Shown here piece by piece: positions 1 through 7,856 of a stretch of DNA of 64,000 nucleotides. The DNA comes from Bacteroidales bacterium. GTDB lineage: Bacteria > Bacteroidota > Bacteroidia > Bacteroidales > JAIOZK01. The position numbers were made by a program, and so were the translations under genes. The notes under the pieces were generated by a model, which worked only from the letters and a program-made list of their open reading frames with translations, searched no databases and was not told the DNA's origin. The stretch's first letter is position 1. Each line of letters begins with the position of its first letter. The stretch covers positions 285,844 to 349,843 of the forward strand of contig JAIOZK010000001.1 of the NCBI GenBank assembly GCA_021740625.1. The letters run 5' to 3'.

Positions 1-261
1 AATGTTGGTGCATACGTTAAGAAATACCCTTTTGTCGGAGGGGTTTGGTTAAGGCATAATTTTGAGAACGCAGATGCCGCCATCGCTTTGATAGGCATTA
101 CTTATAATAATTACAGGATTGGCTATAGTTACGACTTTAGCCTTTCCAAACTCAGCAACCGGAGCGGTGGTGCACATGAGATTTCCTTTGCCTGGCAATT
201 CTGCGTTTACAAAGGAGAAAATAGAAGAAAGATCAGGGCAATAAAAGCTCCAACATTTTAG
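1..261 (+). CDS. PorP/SprF-like T9SS outer-membrane protein, C-terminal fragment
   Basis: The window opens inside a reading frame that runs 86 codons to a TAG. The residues alternate polar and hydrophobic positions in beta-barrel style and finish with a strand (EISFAWQFCVY) followed by a short basic tail, as PorP/SprF family proteins do. These outer-membrane proteins work with the type IX secretion and gliding machinery. The gene directly downstream is gldJ, which supports the assignment. The 5' part lies outside the window, so length and start cannot be judged. Another small outer-membrane barrel family remains possible. Confidence 0.55.
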   Translation, partial: NVGAYVKKYPFVGGVWLRHNFENADAAIALIGITYNNYRIGYSYDFSLSKLSNRSGGAHEISFAWQFCVYKGENRRKIRAIKAPTF

Positions 262-307
262 TTATTAACAAGAATTTTGAAAAAACAAATCATTAATTAC
301 ATTGACA

Positions 308-1792
308 ATGAACAGGATTAACAGAAATCTCGCATTACTTTTCGTAATGACTGCAGCAATTTCCTTATTCTCTTGTAGTGAACCCACCCCGTCAAGAACC
401 ACAGGATGGCCTTACAATACCCCAGAGGCAGGTGGATTTGAAGTTTCCGAAACACGGGAACAATTTGCAGGTCCTGGCCTCATCTTTATTGAAGGTGGTA
501 CATTCGTGATGGGATCAACCCAGGAAGACCTTATGTTCGACTGGGATAATTTTCCCCGCAGGGTAACCATACCGTCCTTCTACATTGATGAAACGGAGGT
601 CAGCAATCTTGCATACCTGGAATACCTGTACTGGTTGAACAGAGTTTTCGGCGAGGATTACCCCGAGGTATACCGGGAAGCCCTGCCCGACACACTTGTT
701 TGGCGCGACCGCCTGGCATACAACGAACCACTGGTCGAAATGTACCTCCGCCATCCTGCATATCACGACTATCCGGTGGTGGGCGTTACATGGGTGCAGG
801 CCAACAATTACTGCTCATGGAGATCTGACCGTGTAAACGAAATGCTGCTCGTAGAGGAAGGAATCCTGGAATGGGACCCCGACCAGAAAAATGAAAACAA
901 TTTCAACACGGAAGCCTATCTTGCCGGACAATACGAAGGACTTGTAAAAGAAGGCAAGGAAAACCTGGATCCAACAGGTTCAGACATCCGGCAGGTGAGA
1001 ATAGAAGATGGAATCCTTTTACCCCGCTACAGGCTTCCCACCGAAGCCGAATGGGAATATGCAGCACTTGGTCTCATCGGGAACACGCTTTACGAAAGAG
1101 TTGTTGAAAGAAGAGTGTATCCGTGGAATGGACAACAAGTAAGAACAGACGACAGAAAATATTACGGTAGCTTTGTTTCTAACTTCAAACGGGGAAGAGG
1201 TGATTATATGGGTGTTGCCGGCAACCTGAACGATGGAGCTGACATCCCTGCTCCAGTAGGCAGCTACTGGCCCAATGATTACGGTTTGTACAATATGGCT
1301 GGCAACGTAAGCGAATGGACACTGGATGTTTATCGCCCCCTCTCCTACCTTGATTTCTCCGATTACAGCCCTTATCGCGGCAATGTTTTCAAAAAGAAAG
1401 AAGTTGATTTCGAAGGTTTCCTCGTGGAAAAAGACAGCCTGGGAAGAATACAATATGAAGAAGTTACAACAGAAGAAAGCCTGACCAGAAGAAATTATAG
1501 AAAAGCAGATAACATCAATTATAAAGACGGTGACCACCAGTCTCAGATCACCACTGACTGGCTGTCTGAACCCGATCAATCAAACACTTCAGAAGAAATG
1601 TATGAATATGGTGTTACCTCATTGATCAGCGATGAAGCCAGAGTCTACAAAGGCGGAAGCTGGAAAGACAGGGCTTACTATCTCAGCCCTGGCGCCAGGA
1701 GATTTCTTGACCAGAACGAGGCTTCCTCAACCATTGGCTTCAGATGTGCAATGACACGTGTGGGCAGTCCTGAGCCACCGCAAGGCCGGTAA
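308..1792 (+). CDS. gldJ: GldJ-like gliding/type IX secretion lipoprotein (formylglycine-generating-enzyme fold)
   Basis: This 494-residue protein starts with a lipoprotein signal whose lipobox cysteine is about residue 23 (LFSC). The rest is a sulfatase-modifying-factor/FGE-type domain: GGTFVMGS near the N-terminus, RLPTEAEWEYAA in the middle, then YNMAGNVSEW, and a C-terminal GGSWKD...GFRCAM signature. GldJ and GldK carry this fold in the T9SS. The immediate downstream murF favours GldJ, because gldJ-murF is a neighbourhood I know from flavobacteria, and no gldL/M/N follow as they would for gldK. An in-frame TTG lies two codons upstream, but the ATG at 308 gives the normal lipoprotein leader. 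The protein is expected to sit in the outer membrane facing the periplasm. Confidence 0.72.
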   Translation: MNRINRNLALLFVMTAAISLFSCSEPTPSRTTGWPYNTPEAGGFEVSETREQFAGPGLIFIEGGTFVMGSTQEDLMFDWDNFPRRVTIPSFYIDETEVSNLAYLEYLYWLNRVFGEDYPEVYREALPDTLVWRDRLAYNEPLVEMYLRHPAYHDYPVVGVTWVQANNYCSWRSDRVNEMLLVEEGILEWDPDQKNENNFNTEAYLAGQYEGLVKEGKENLDPTGSDIRQVRIEDGILLPRYRLPTEAEWEYAALGLIGNTLYERVVERRVYPWNGQQVRTDDRKYYGSFVSNFKRGRGDYMGVAGNLNDGADIPAPVGSYWPNDYGLYNMAGNVSEWTLDVYRPLSYLDFSDYSPYRGNVFKKKEVDFEGFLVEKDSLGRIQYEEVTTEESLTRRNYRKADNINYKDGDHQSQITTDWLSEPDQSNTSEEMYEYGVTSLISDEARVYKGGSWKDRAYYLSPGARRFLDQNEASSTIGFRCAMTRVGSPEPPQGR

Positions 1793-1813
1793 ATAAGTAT
1801 TAAAATATTTTTA

Positions 1814-1845
1814 AACCCCATTTCTCCAGGAGATGGGGTTTTTTG
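1814..1845 (+). terminator. Rho-independent terminator after gldJ
   Basis: AACCCCAT plus TCTCC pairs with GGAGATGGGGTT around a short loop, and the stem is followed by a run of T. It lies 20 bases after the gldJ stop and just before murF, so the two genes probably have separate transcription. Confidence 0.75.
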
Positions 1846-1861
1846 TATTTTTAGAAATCAT

Positions 1862-3151
1862 ATGGATTTGAAAGAACTTTACCGGATATACCAGAACCAT
1901 CCTGATATCAGTACAGATAGCAGGGAGGAGATAAATAATGGCATTTTCTTCGCCCTGAAGGGAGAAAACTTCAACGGAAACCGCTATGCAGAAAAGGCCT
2001 TGCAGAAAGGTGCAGCATATGCAATTATTGATCAAAAGGAATACATGAAAGGGGATGGCTGCATACTGGTTGATGATGTCCTGACCACTTTGCAACAACT
2101 GGCCCTCTTCCACCGTCATCAATTGAAAATCCCTGTTATTGGTATAACAGGCTCGAACGGAAAGACCACCACCAAAGAATTGATCGCGAAGGTACTGGCA
2201 AAAAAGTTCAAAACTGAATTTACAAGGGGAAACCTGAACAATCACATCGGTGCACCTGTCAGCATCCTCAGGATAAAACAAGACACGGAGATAGCCGTGA
2301 TTGAAATGGGTGCCAACCACCAGGGAGAGATTTCGGACCTCTGCCAGATCACAGAACCCCACTTTGGTCTGATCACAAATATTGGCAAAGCACACCTGGA
2401 AGGTTTCGGAGATTTTGAAGGCGTTGTCAAAGCCAAATCAGAACTCTATAAATACATCTTACAAAACCATGGAAGCGTCTTTGTAAACAATAACAATCCC
2501 CTGTTGAACGAACTGAGCAAAAGTATCCCGAGGATCACTTATGGAGCCATGCCGGATGCTGACTGCCACGGAAAGATTAAAAACCGGGATGGTTTTCTCA
2601 AGATCACCTGGAACTCGGCCCTGGGCAATAAAACCATACAGACACAACTTTATGGTGCATATAATTTTGAAAATATTATGGCAGCCATATGTATTGGTAA
2701 CTATTTTGGCGTTCAACAGGATGATATTATAAAAGCGATTGAAGATTACCAGCCCCATAACCAGCGGTCTGAGATTATCAATACCAGGAGGAATGTAATT
2801 TACATGGATGCATACAATGCCAATCCCAGCAGCATGGAGCTTGCCATTCGCGAATTCCTGCACATGCCCGGTGAAAAGAAGAGCCTGGTACTGGGAGATA
2901 TGCTTGAACTGGGTTCCTATGCGGAAGAAGAACATGCTGTTGTTTTAAACATCTTGCGGGATGAAGAAAATATCCGGGTATACCTGGTCGGACCGGAGTT
3001 TTGCAAGGCAAACCGGAATAGGACCTTCGAGAACTTCAACAACACGGAAGAACTCATCAAACATTTGGAAAAAGAAAAACCTTCCGGACGCAAGTTCCTG
3101 GTAAAGGGTTCCCGGGGGATAAAACTTGAAAAGGTAATTCCTCATTTGTGA
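1862..3151 (+). CDS. murF: UDP-N-acetylmuramoyl-tripeptide:D-alanyl-D-alanine ligase MurF
   Basis: A cytoplasmic Mur ligase of 429 residues that adds D-Ala-D-Ala to the UDP-MurNAc-tripeptide, the last cytoplasmic step in building the peptidoglycan pentapeptide. Visible signatures are the substrate-binding N-terminal part (STDSREEINNGIFFALKG), the ATP loop GITGSNGKTTTKE near residue 94, NNHIGAPVSIL, EMGANHQGEI and DAYNANPSSMELA in the C-terminal domain. The length is normal for Bacteroidota MurF. The ATG at 1862 sits shortly after a terminator. The stop overlaps the GTG of anmK by four bases (GTGA), so the two cell-wall genes are probably translationally coupled. Confidence 0.93.
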   Translation: MDLKELYRIYQNHPDISTDSREEINNGIFFALKGENFNGNRYAEKALQKGAAYAIIDQKEYMKGDGCILVDDVLTTLQQLALFHRHQLKIPVIGITGSNGKTTTKELIAKVLAKKFKTEFTRGNLNNHIGAPVSILRIKQDTEIAVIEMGANHQGEISDLCQITEPHFGLITNIGKAHLEGFGDFEGVVKAKSELYKYILQNHGSVFVNNNNPLLNELSKSIPRITYGAMPDADCHGKIKNRDGFLKITWNSALGNKTIQTQLYGAYNFENIMAAICIGNYFGVQQDDIIKAIEDYQPHNQRSEIINTRRNVIYMDAYNANPSSMELAIREFLHMPGEKKSLVLGDMLELGSYAEEEHAVVLNILRDEENIRVYLVGPEFCKANRNRTFENFNNTEELIKHLEKEKPSGRKFLVKGSRGIKLEKVIPHL

Positions 3152-4206
3152 AAACCCATCGCATCATCGGCATGATGTCGGGAACATCGCTCGACGGAAC
3201 GGATATTGCTTGTTGTGAGTTCCGTGAAGAACAGGGTAAGTATCACTTTGATGTCCTGCATGCTGAAACCATAGCCTATGATCATAGCTGGAAAACAAAA
3301 CTTCAGGAGCTTCCCCATGTTTCCGCGATCAACCTGATTTATGAACATCGGGAATACGGCAGATATTTAGGCTTTCTGGCCAAGCAAATGGCACTTAAGT
3401 ATCAATTTCAGCCCCAGCTCCTGGCTTCTCACGGTCATACCATCTTTCACCAGCCCGAGAACAATATCACTTTTCAACTCGGGGATGGAAATGCCCTGGC
3501 CATTGCGGCAGGCTTTCCGGTGATAGCAGATTTCCGAACCCGGGATATTCTTTTTGGGGGCCAGGGAGCACCGCTGGTTCCCGTGGGAGATCAATTGCTT
3601 TTTCATGAATACAGCATGTGTATCAACATTGGCGGTTTTTCCAATTGCAGTTATGAAAAAGGAAACAGGCGTATCGCTTTTGATATTTGTCCGGCCAACA
3701 TGGCGCTGAATTATTTTGCAGAAAAAGCTGGTCAGGAATTTGATAAAGATGGAAAGATTGCAAAAAAGGGCAGGGTCCATGAGCAACTTCTTAATGACCT
3801 GAATGATCTTGAATTTTATCAAAAGCAACCCCCGAAATCACTGGGGAGGGAATGGTTCGAAACACATTATCTCAAAGTATTTGATCAATACGATATATCA
3901 ACCCATGATCAATTGAGGACAGCAACGGAGCATTGTGCCATGCAGATTGCCAGAGCCATCGAACAGGTAGAAAGTGGCAAGATACTCATTAGCGGGGGAG
4001 GCGCAAAAAGTAAGTTCCTGGTCGAAAGGATCAGAACGTTGAGTCAGAACAAAATCATTATACCGGATGAAACAATAATTGATTACAAAGAAGCGCTGGT
4101 GTTTGCTTTTCTGGGACTGCTTCGATGGGAAAATAAAATCAATTGTTATGCCTCGGTAACAGGAGCTTCACGCAATAGTTCCTGCGGCAATATCTTTTGC
4201 CCATAA
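3148..4206 (+). CDS. anmK: Anhydro-N-acetylmuramic acid kinase AnmK
   Basis: The 352-residue product has the ASKHA-type sugar kinase signatures of AnmK: GMMSGTSLDG at the N-terminus, SHGHTIFHQP, GGQGAPLVPVGD, NIGGFSN, FDICPANM and a C-terminal ISGGGAKS. AnmK phosphorylates 1,6-anhydro-MurNAc and opens it to MurNAc-6-phosphate, recycling peptidoglycan. Translation starts at a GTG that overlaps the murF stop, and the protein begins directly at the conserved beta-strand (KTHRIIGMMSG), so no upstream start is needed. A symmetric hairpin follows the gene. Confidence 0.93.
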   Translation: MKTHRIIGMMSGTSLDGTDIACCEFREEQGKYHFDVLHAETIAYDHSWKTKLQELPHVSAINLIYEHREYGRYLGFLAKQMALKYQFQPQLLASHGHTIFHQPENNITFQLGDGNALAIAAGFPVIADFRTRDILFGGQGAPLVPVGDQLLFHEYSMCINIGGFSNCSYEKGNRRIAFDICPANMALNYFAEKAGQEFDKDGKIAKKGRVHEQLLNDLNDLEFYQKQPPKSLGREWFETHYLKVFDQYDISTHDQLRTATEHCAMQIARAIEQVESGKILISGGGAKSKFLVERIRTLSQNKIIIPDETIIDYKEALVFAFLGLLRWENKINCYASVTGASRNSSCGNIFCP

Positions 4207-4207
4207 A

Positions 4208-4234
4208 AAAAAGGGAAGAAACCCCTCCCTTTTT
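4208..4234. terminator. Bidirectional terminator between anmK and the sigma-factor operon
   Basis: AAAAAGGGA pairs with TCCCTTTTT around a ten-base loop. With A-run and T-run on either side it can end both the rightward murF-anmK transcript and the leftward operon at 4264-6466. Confidence 0.75.
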
Positions 4235-4263
4235 AGCTCATAACCAAATGTTAACCAAATCCA

Positions 4264-4806
4264 TTAATCATCATCTTTTTCCCAATACGGGCAATCGGGA
4301 TGTGGGCCACGGAAGCCTTTCGGTCCCGGACCAGGACGGTTAAAACCTTGGTGCATTCCTGTACCAAATCGTTGTGCATGCTGATCAAACATCATTTTTT
4401 GCTTCTCATTCAGGATTTCCCTGATCTTCTGCCGGTGGGCTGCATGTTTTTTCATAACATCTCCCTGCAAATCGGTAATCTCATCAATTTTAGCATTGAT
4501 CTTTTTAAGATCCACCTCATCGCCTGTACTTAGTGCTTTCAGTTCAGCTTTTTTAATATCCAGTTGGTTTTTGACAGGCGTTATTTCACTGAAAAAATCC
4601 GTCTTCATCTTTTCGATCTGTTCCTCTTGTCCTTCAGTCAGGTCAGGAAGTCTCATGCATAATGATTCCCTGTCCATGTTCCTGAAACCTTTCTTTTTCA
4701 TCCTGCCCATACCTGGCTGGGCAAATACAGTACTTGCAGCAAGTACCATGATCAACAATGCAATAACACCTGATCTAAAACTTTTACCATTCATTAAACT
4801 TTTCAT
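4264..4806 (-). CDS. Spy/CpxP-like periplasmic protein
   Basis: A 180-residue exported protein. A cleavable signal peptide ends around STVFAQ, followed by a helical region with the LTEGQEEQIEKMK motif related to the LTxxQ motif of Spy/CpxP proteins, a second long charged helix (LQGDVMKKHAAHRQKIREIL) and a tail rich in Gly, Pro, Phe and His. Spy/CpxP proteins are small periplasmic chaperones or stress sensors. The gene is last in the sigma/anti-sigma operon, so it is probably a target or partner of that envelope-stress system. The His- and Met-rich ends could bind metal, which is inference only. A second in-frame ATG four codons later is an alternative start. Confidence 0.7.
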   Translation of the reverse strand: MKSLMNGKSFRSGVIALLIMVLAASTVFAQPGMGRMKKKGFRNMDRESLCMRLPDLTEGQEEQIEKMKTDFFSEITPVKNQLDIKKAELKALSTGDEVDLKKINAKIDEITDLQGDVMKKHAAHRQKIREILNEKQKMMFDQHAQRFGTGMHQGFNRPGPGPKGFRGPHPDCPYWEKDDD

Positions 4807-4837
4807 TTTTTTATTGATTTTAATTATACTTTAAAGA

Positions 4838-5377
4838 TTAATTATTTCTCTTATCCTGTCCATGACGATATTTTCTTCCACGATCCGGTCCTCTCCTTCT
4901 ATCATGAGATGGCATATCATCATATGCGCTCATGCTTTGAATAAATTTCCGGAAAAACTCTTTTTGCTCGGGTCTTATCTTCCCCTTCATTTCCAGGAAA
5001 TGGCGTACCGTTTGCATTTTCAGACTGCTGTGTAACTCGCCGTATTCTGCAGCCAGCTTCATAAGCTTTATCGTATCCGGTTCTGATTTTGTAATCTCCT
5101 CCAGGACCTCTCTGCGATTTATGGCCATGTCTTCACGAATTCCGGCTACTGCTTCTCTGAACCCCATGTGCATTTTAGCAAAACAATCCCTTTGCTCCTC
5201 ATTGAGTTTCAAGCGATCCTGCAAAAAACGCGGTGGTCTTTCGGGAATAAATCCAGCACTGAACTCAGGTCTTTCAAAAAACCTGAAGTAAAGCATGGTA
5301 CCCATTGCTGAGGCATTGATAATCAGCAATACGATCAGGATCCATATCAGGGCTTTATGGCTTTTAAAATAATTCAT
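4838..5377 (-). CDS. Membrane-anchored Spy/CpxP-type sensor protein (CnrX-like)
   Basis: This 179-residue protein has one N-terminal membrane helix (about residues 10-30) and a periplasmic helical hairpin with RLKLNEEQRDCFAKMH, the LTxxQ-type motif of the heavy-metal-sensor/CpxP superfamily. It ends in an Arg/His/Asp-rich tail. Its start overlaps the last base of the anti-sigma stop, so the two are probably co-translated. In CnrX-type systems such a protein controls an anti-sigma factor. The order sigma, anti-sigma, sensor and Spy-like protein suggests the same logic here. The inducing signal cannot be read from the sequence. Confidence 0.68.
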   Translation of the reverse strand: MNYFKSHKALIWILIVLLIINASAMGTMLYFRFFERPEFSAGFIPERPPRFLQDRLKLNEEQRDCFAKMHMGFREAVAGIREDMAINRREVLEEITKSEPDTIKLMKLAAEYGELHSSLKMQTVRHFLEMKGKIRPEQKEFFRKFIQSMSAYDDMPSHDRRRGPDRGRKYRHGQDKRNN

Positions 5378-5850
5378 TACTTTTCATTTTCATTCAACAA
5401 ATATGATTCAATGGGTTCATTATCTATACCACCAAAATAAACAGACTCGGTATAATAATCATATTCTGATTCATAGCCGTTGCCTGCAGCAGCCTGGTCG
5501 GTAAATTGGGTTCCGATCAAAATCCCGGATACAATGCTTAACAGTATGAGTAAACCTGCAGCAATGGTTTTCAGTACACCTGAAAAAACGGGCAGTAACT
5601 TCCCCGATCTTGCTACTTCTTCGTTTTGGATTTTCTGCTCCAGGCGGGTATAAAAGAATGGGTTGGGCTGAACTTCGCTTTCACTCTTTAAAAAAGCCCA
5701 TGTTTGCTTAAACTCAGAAAACATCTTACTGCATTCTTTACAGGATGAAAGATGTTTTTCAAACCTTTCTTTTTCATCCCGACTGAGATTATGCTCAAGG
5801 TACGCGGCAGTGTTTTTCCTGATAAATTTGCAATTCATTTCCTGTAACAT
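5377..5850 (-). CDS. Zinc-finger (zf-HC2) anti-sigma factor
   Basis: The N-terminus carries the zinc-binding pattern of zf-HC2 anti-sigma factors: C-x(n)-H...C-x2-C, seen as FEKHLSSCKECSKMF, preceded by NCKFIRKNTAAYLEHNLS. A single membrane helix lies around residues 93-115, with a short periplasmic tail rich in acidic and aromatic residues. It should bind and hold the ECF sigma factor encoded 38 bases upstream. The ATG at 5850 gives MLQEMNCKF; a second ATG at 5838 (MNCKF) has AGGA just upstream and is an equally good start. A repeated motif lies immediately upstream. Confidence 0.82.
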   Translation of the reverse strand: MLQEMNCKFIRKNTAAYLEHNLSRDEKERFEKHLSSCKECSKMFSEFKQTWAFLKSESEVQPNPFFYTRLEQKIQNEEVARSGKLLPVFSGVLKTIAAGLLILLSIVSGILIGTQFTDQAAAGNGYESEYDYYTESVYFGGIDNEPIESYLLNENEK

Positions 5851-5866
5851 TTATACGTTTGACACC
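5851..5866 (-). promoter_or_regulatory. Motif GGTGTCAAA-n-GTATAA before the anti-sigma gene
   Basis: On the minus strand GGTGTCAAACGTATAA lies between the sigma and anti-sigma genes, directly before the ATG at 5850. A closely related motif stands before the sigma gene (6494-6512). The repetition is seen directly; a role in autoregulation is inferred. Confidence 0.4.
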
Positions 5867-5887
5867 AAAAATTTTTAAAACTTGCAT

Positions 5888-6466
5888 TTATTTTATTTTT
5901 TTCTCATAATACCTGAACAGTTTTTTCTGCAGGTTCTTCCTTGCCCGATGGATCAATGACTCCACAGAAGGCAGTGATACGTCCATAACAGCAGCAACCT
6001 CTTTATACGACATTTCATTGATCTTATTCAGCGTAAATGCAATCCGCTGGTTCTTGGGCAAACTGTCAATGCTGTTGTAAAGTATTTCCTTCCGTTCCTT
6101 GTTTTCAGGGTTATCCGGACTATCCCCGGGATTGTTGGCCAAAGATTGATCTGAAGCAGCCAATCTTCCTGTTATCATTTCCATGCTTCCCCAGTATTGT
6201 TTGCGCTTTTTACTTCTGATGAAATTTAGTGATTTATTCACAGCGATCCTGTATACCCAGGTTGACACTTCCGAATCCCCCCTGAACTTTTGTACAGACC
6301 TGTACACTTCCAGAAAAACGTCCTGCGAAATGTCCTGTGCATCCTCTTCATTATGAACAAAACCATTGCTGGTTTTCAACACCATCGGGTAGTAAGCCTC
6401 TACTATCTGTCTAAAAGCATTCTGGTCTCCTTGCCGTATTCTATCAAGCAGTTTCCCCTGATCCAT
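5888..6466 (-). CDS. ECF-type RNA polymerase sigma factor
   Basis: The 192-residue product has region 2 (GDQNAFRQIVEAYYPMVLKTSNGFVHNEEDAQDISQDVFLEVY, quoted in parts: DAQDISQDVFLEVY, VSTWVYRIAVNKSLNFIRS) and region 4 (LPKNQRIAFTLNKINEMSYKEVA). Group IV sigma factors have exactly these two domains. The frame stays open a further 62 codons upstream to 6652, but those residues resemble nothing in the family; MDQGKLLDRIRQGD at 6466 is the usual beginning. It leads an operon with an anti-sigma factor and two CpxP-like proteins, so it probably controls an envelope-stress regulon including itself. Confidence 0.88.
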   Translation of the reverse strand: MDQGKLLDRIRQGDQNAFRQIVEAYYPMVLKTSNGFVHNEEDAQDISQDVFLEVYRSVQKFRGDSEVSTWVYRIAVNKSLNFIRSKKRKQYWGSMEMITGRLAASDQSLANNPGDSPDNPENKERKEILYNSIDSLPKNQRIAFTLNKINEMSYKEVAAVMDVSLPSVESLIHRARKNLQKKLFRYYEKKIK

Positions 6467-6493
6467 GCAAATGATTTTCTTGTAAAAATTGCG

Positions 6494-6512
6494 TTTATAC
6501 CCATTTGACACC
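6494..6512 (-). promoter_or_regulatory. Motif GGTGTCAAA-nnn-GTATAAA before the sigma gene
   Basis: On the minus strand GGTGTCAAATGGGTATAAA lies 28 bases upstream of the sigma-factor ATG. It repeats, with two extra spacer bases, the motif at 5851-5866. If it were an ECF-type -35 region, transcription would start almost at the ATG. This reading is tentative. Confidence 0.4.
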
Positions 6513-6752
6513 ATGAATTTAATAAACTTGTACTGATATTCTATTTTTTTGAGCAAGATTGGAAAAGTGAATTGCCTCCCTTGAAATTTGTTTTGGTTCA
6601 AAATTTCCAGATCGATAATGAATCCAGGCTTGCTAAGAAATAATTCAGGCAATTTTAAGTTATTTAACTAACATGAAAATGTTGGTAAAACAAAAGCTGT
6701 TTGCTATCGACAGTCACTTTATACTATAATTTTACATCCAAAAATTCAAAAT

Positions 6753-7433
6753 ATGTTGGGAACAGTTTTATTACAGGCAGCAACGGCTGCCCAGGCTGAG
6801 CAGGGAGAGATCACAATTTCCATCTGGGAGCTCGCTTTAAAAGGTGGTTGGATCATAGCAATACTGGCCGTATTTTCAATCATTGCTGTTTACATTTTTA
6901 TTGAGAGGTATCTTGTAATAGGCAAAGCCTCTAAGGAAGACCGGAACTTTATGAACAACATCCGTGATTTTATCCACAGCGGTCAGATCGATGCAGCTAT
7001 ATCACTTTGCAAGAACAACAGAAGCCCCATTGCAAGGATGATAGAAAAAGGGGTCTCAAGGATTGGAAGACCGCTGGGTGATATCAATGCAGCCATTGAA
7101 AATGTCGGGAAACTACAGGTTTCCAGGTTGGAAAAAAACATTGCCGGACTGGCCACCATTGCCGGTGCTTCTCCCATGCTGGGCTTCCTGGGAACTGTGA
7201 TTGGTATGATCAAAGCCTTCTACGATATGTCAATGGCCGGTAACAATATCGATATTGCATTGCTGTCGAGTGGTATTTACCAGGCCATGGTTACTACTGT
7301 TGCCGGATTGATCGTTGGAATTCTTGGCTATGTGCTATACAATATCCTGGTAGCCCGCGTCGAAAAACTGGTTTATAAGCTCGAGGCCAGGGCAACCGAA
7401 TTCATGGATCTGCTGCACGAACCCGCAAAATAA
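6753..7433 (+). CDS. exbB: ExbB/TolQ/MotA-family proton channel subunit
   Basis: A 226-residue inner-membrane protein with three membrane helices (about 26-50, 135-160 and 175-200) and the family signature AGASPMLGFLGTVIGMIKAF followed by ALLSSGIYQAMVTTVAGLIVGI. It uses the proton gradient to drive TonB. exbD starts nine bases downstream and a TonB protein follows, so the three form an energy-transduction operon that can power SusC-type receptors such as the one at 29.8-32.8 kb. The extra N-terminal segment before the first helix resembles a signal-like stretch and is common in Bacteroidota ExbB. Confidence 0.88.
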   Translation: MLGTVLLQAATAAQAEQGEITISIWELALKGGWIIAILAVFSIIAVYIFIERYLVIGKASKEDRNFMNNIRDFIHSGQIDAAISLCKNNRSPIARMIEKGVSRIGRPLGDINAAIENVGKLQVSRLEKNIAGLATIAGASPMLGFLGTVIGMIKAFYDMSMAGNNIDIALLSSGIYQAMVTTVAGLIVGILGYVLYNILVARVEKLVYKLEARATEFMDLLHEPAK

Positions 7434-7441
7434 GAAGCATC

Positions 7442-7855
7442 ATGGCAATTAAACCAAGAAATAAAAGAGATTTACAGTTCAACATGGCCTCCTTTTCGGA
7501 CCTGGTGTTTTTGTTGCTGATCTTTTTCATGCTCACATCTACACTGGTTGCACCCAATGCCATCAAGCTATTGCTTCCACAGAGCAACAGCCGTACCATG
7601 GCCACGCAAACCGTTACGGTTTACATCAACGAAAGGATGGACTATTTTGTGGGAGAAACCCCGGTTAGCCTGAACCGTCTTGAAAGTGTAATCGATGACA
7701 GGTTGAAGGGTGAAATCAAAGCTTCTATCGTTCTCAGGTCAGATCAGACGGTTCCTGTACAATATGTGGTTAATGTTATCGATGCGGTGAACAACATCAA
7801 CAACAAATACAACACAAAACACAAAGTAATCCTGGCCACAAGGCCGAACCGCTAA
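7442..7855 (+). CDS. exbD: ExbD/TolR-family transport protein
   Basis: A 137-residue protein with one N-terminal membrane helix (residues about 15-37) containing the conserved membrane aspartate in FSDLVFLLLIFFMLTS. A periplasmic domain follows, ending VINNINNKYNTKHKVILATRP. The Asp is the proton-carrying residue of ExbD/TolR. It is tightly packed between exbB and tonB, with one base to the tonB ATG, so the operon is almost certainly co-transcribed. Confidence 0.9.
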   Translation: MAIKPRNKRDLQFNMASFSDLVFLLLIFFMLTSTLVAPNAIKLLLPQSNSRTMATQTVTVYINERMDYFVGETPVSLNRLESVIDDRLKGEIKASIVLRSDQTVPVQYVVNVIDAVNNINNKYNTKHKVILATRPNR

Positions 7856-7856
7856 A

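Noticed and set aside
6467..6652. N-terminal extension of the ECF sigma factor
   Set aside because: The extra 62 residues have no sigma-factor character and would cover the upstream motif; the ATG at 6466 gives the usual start.
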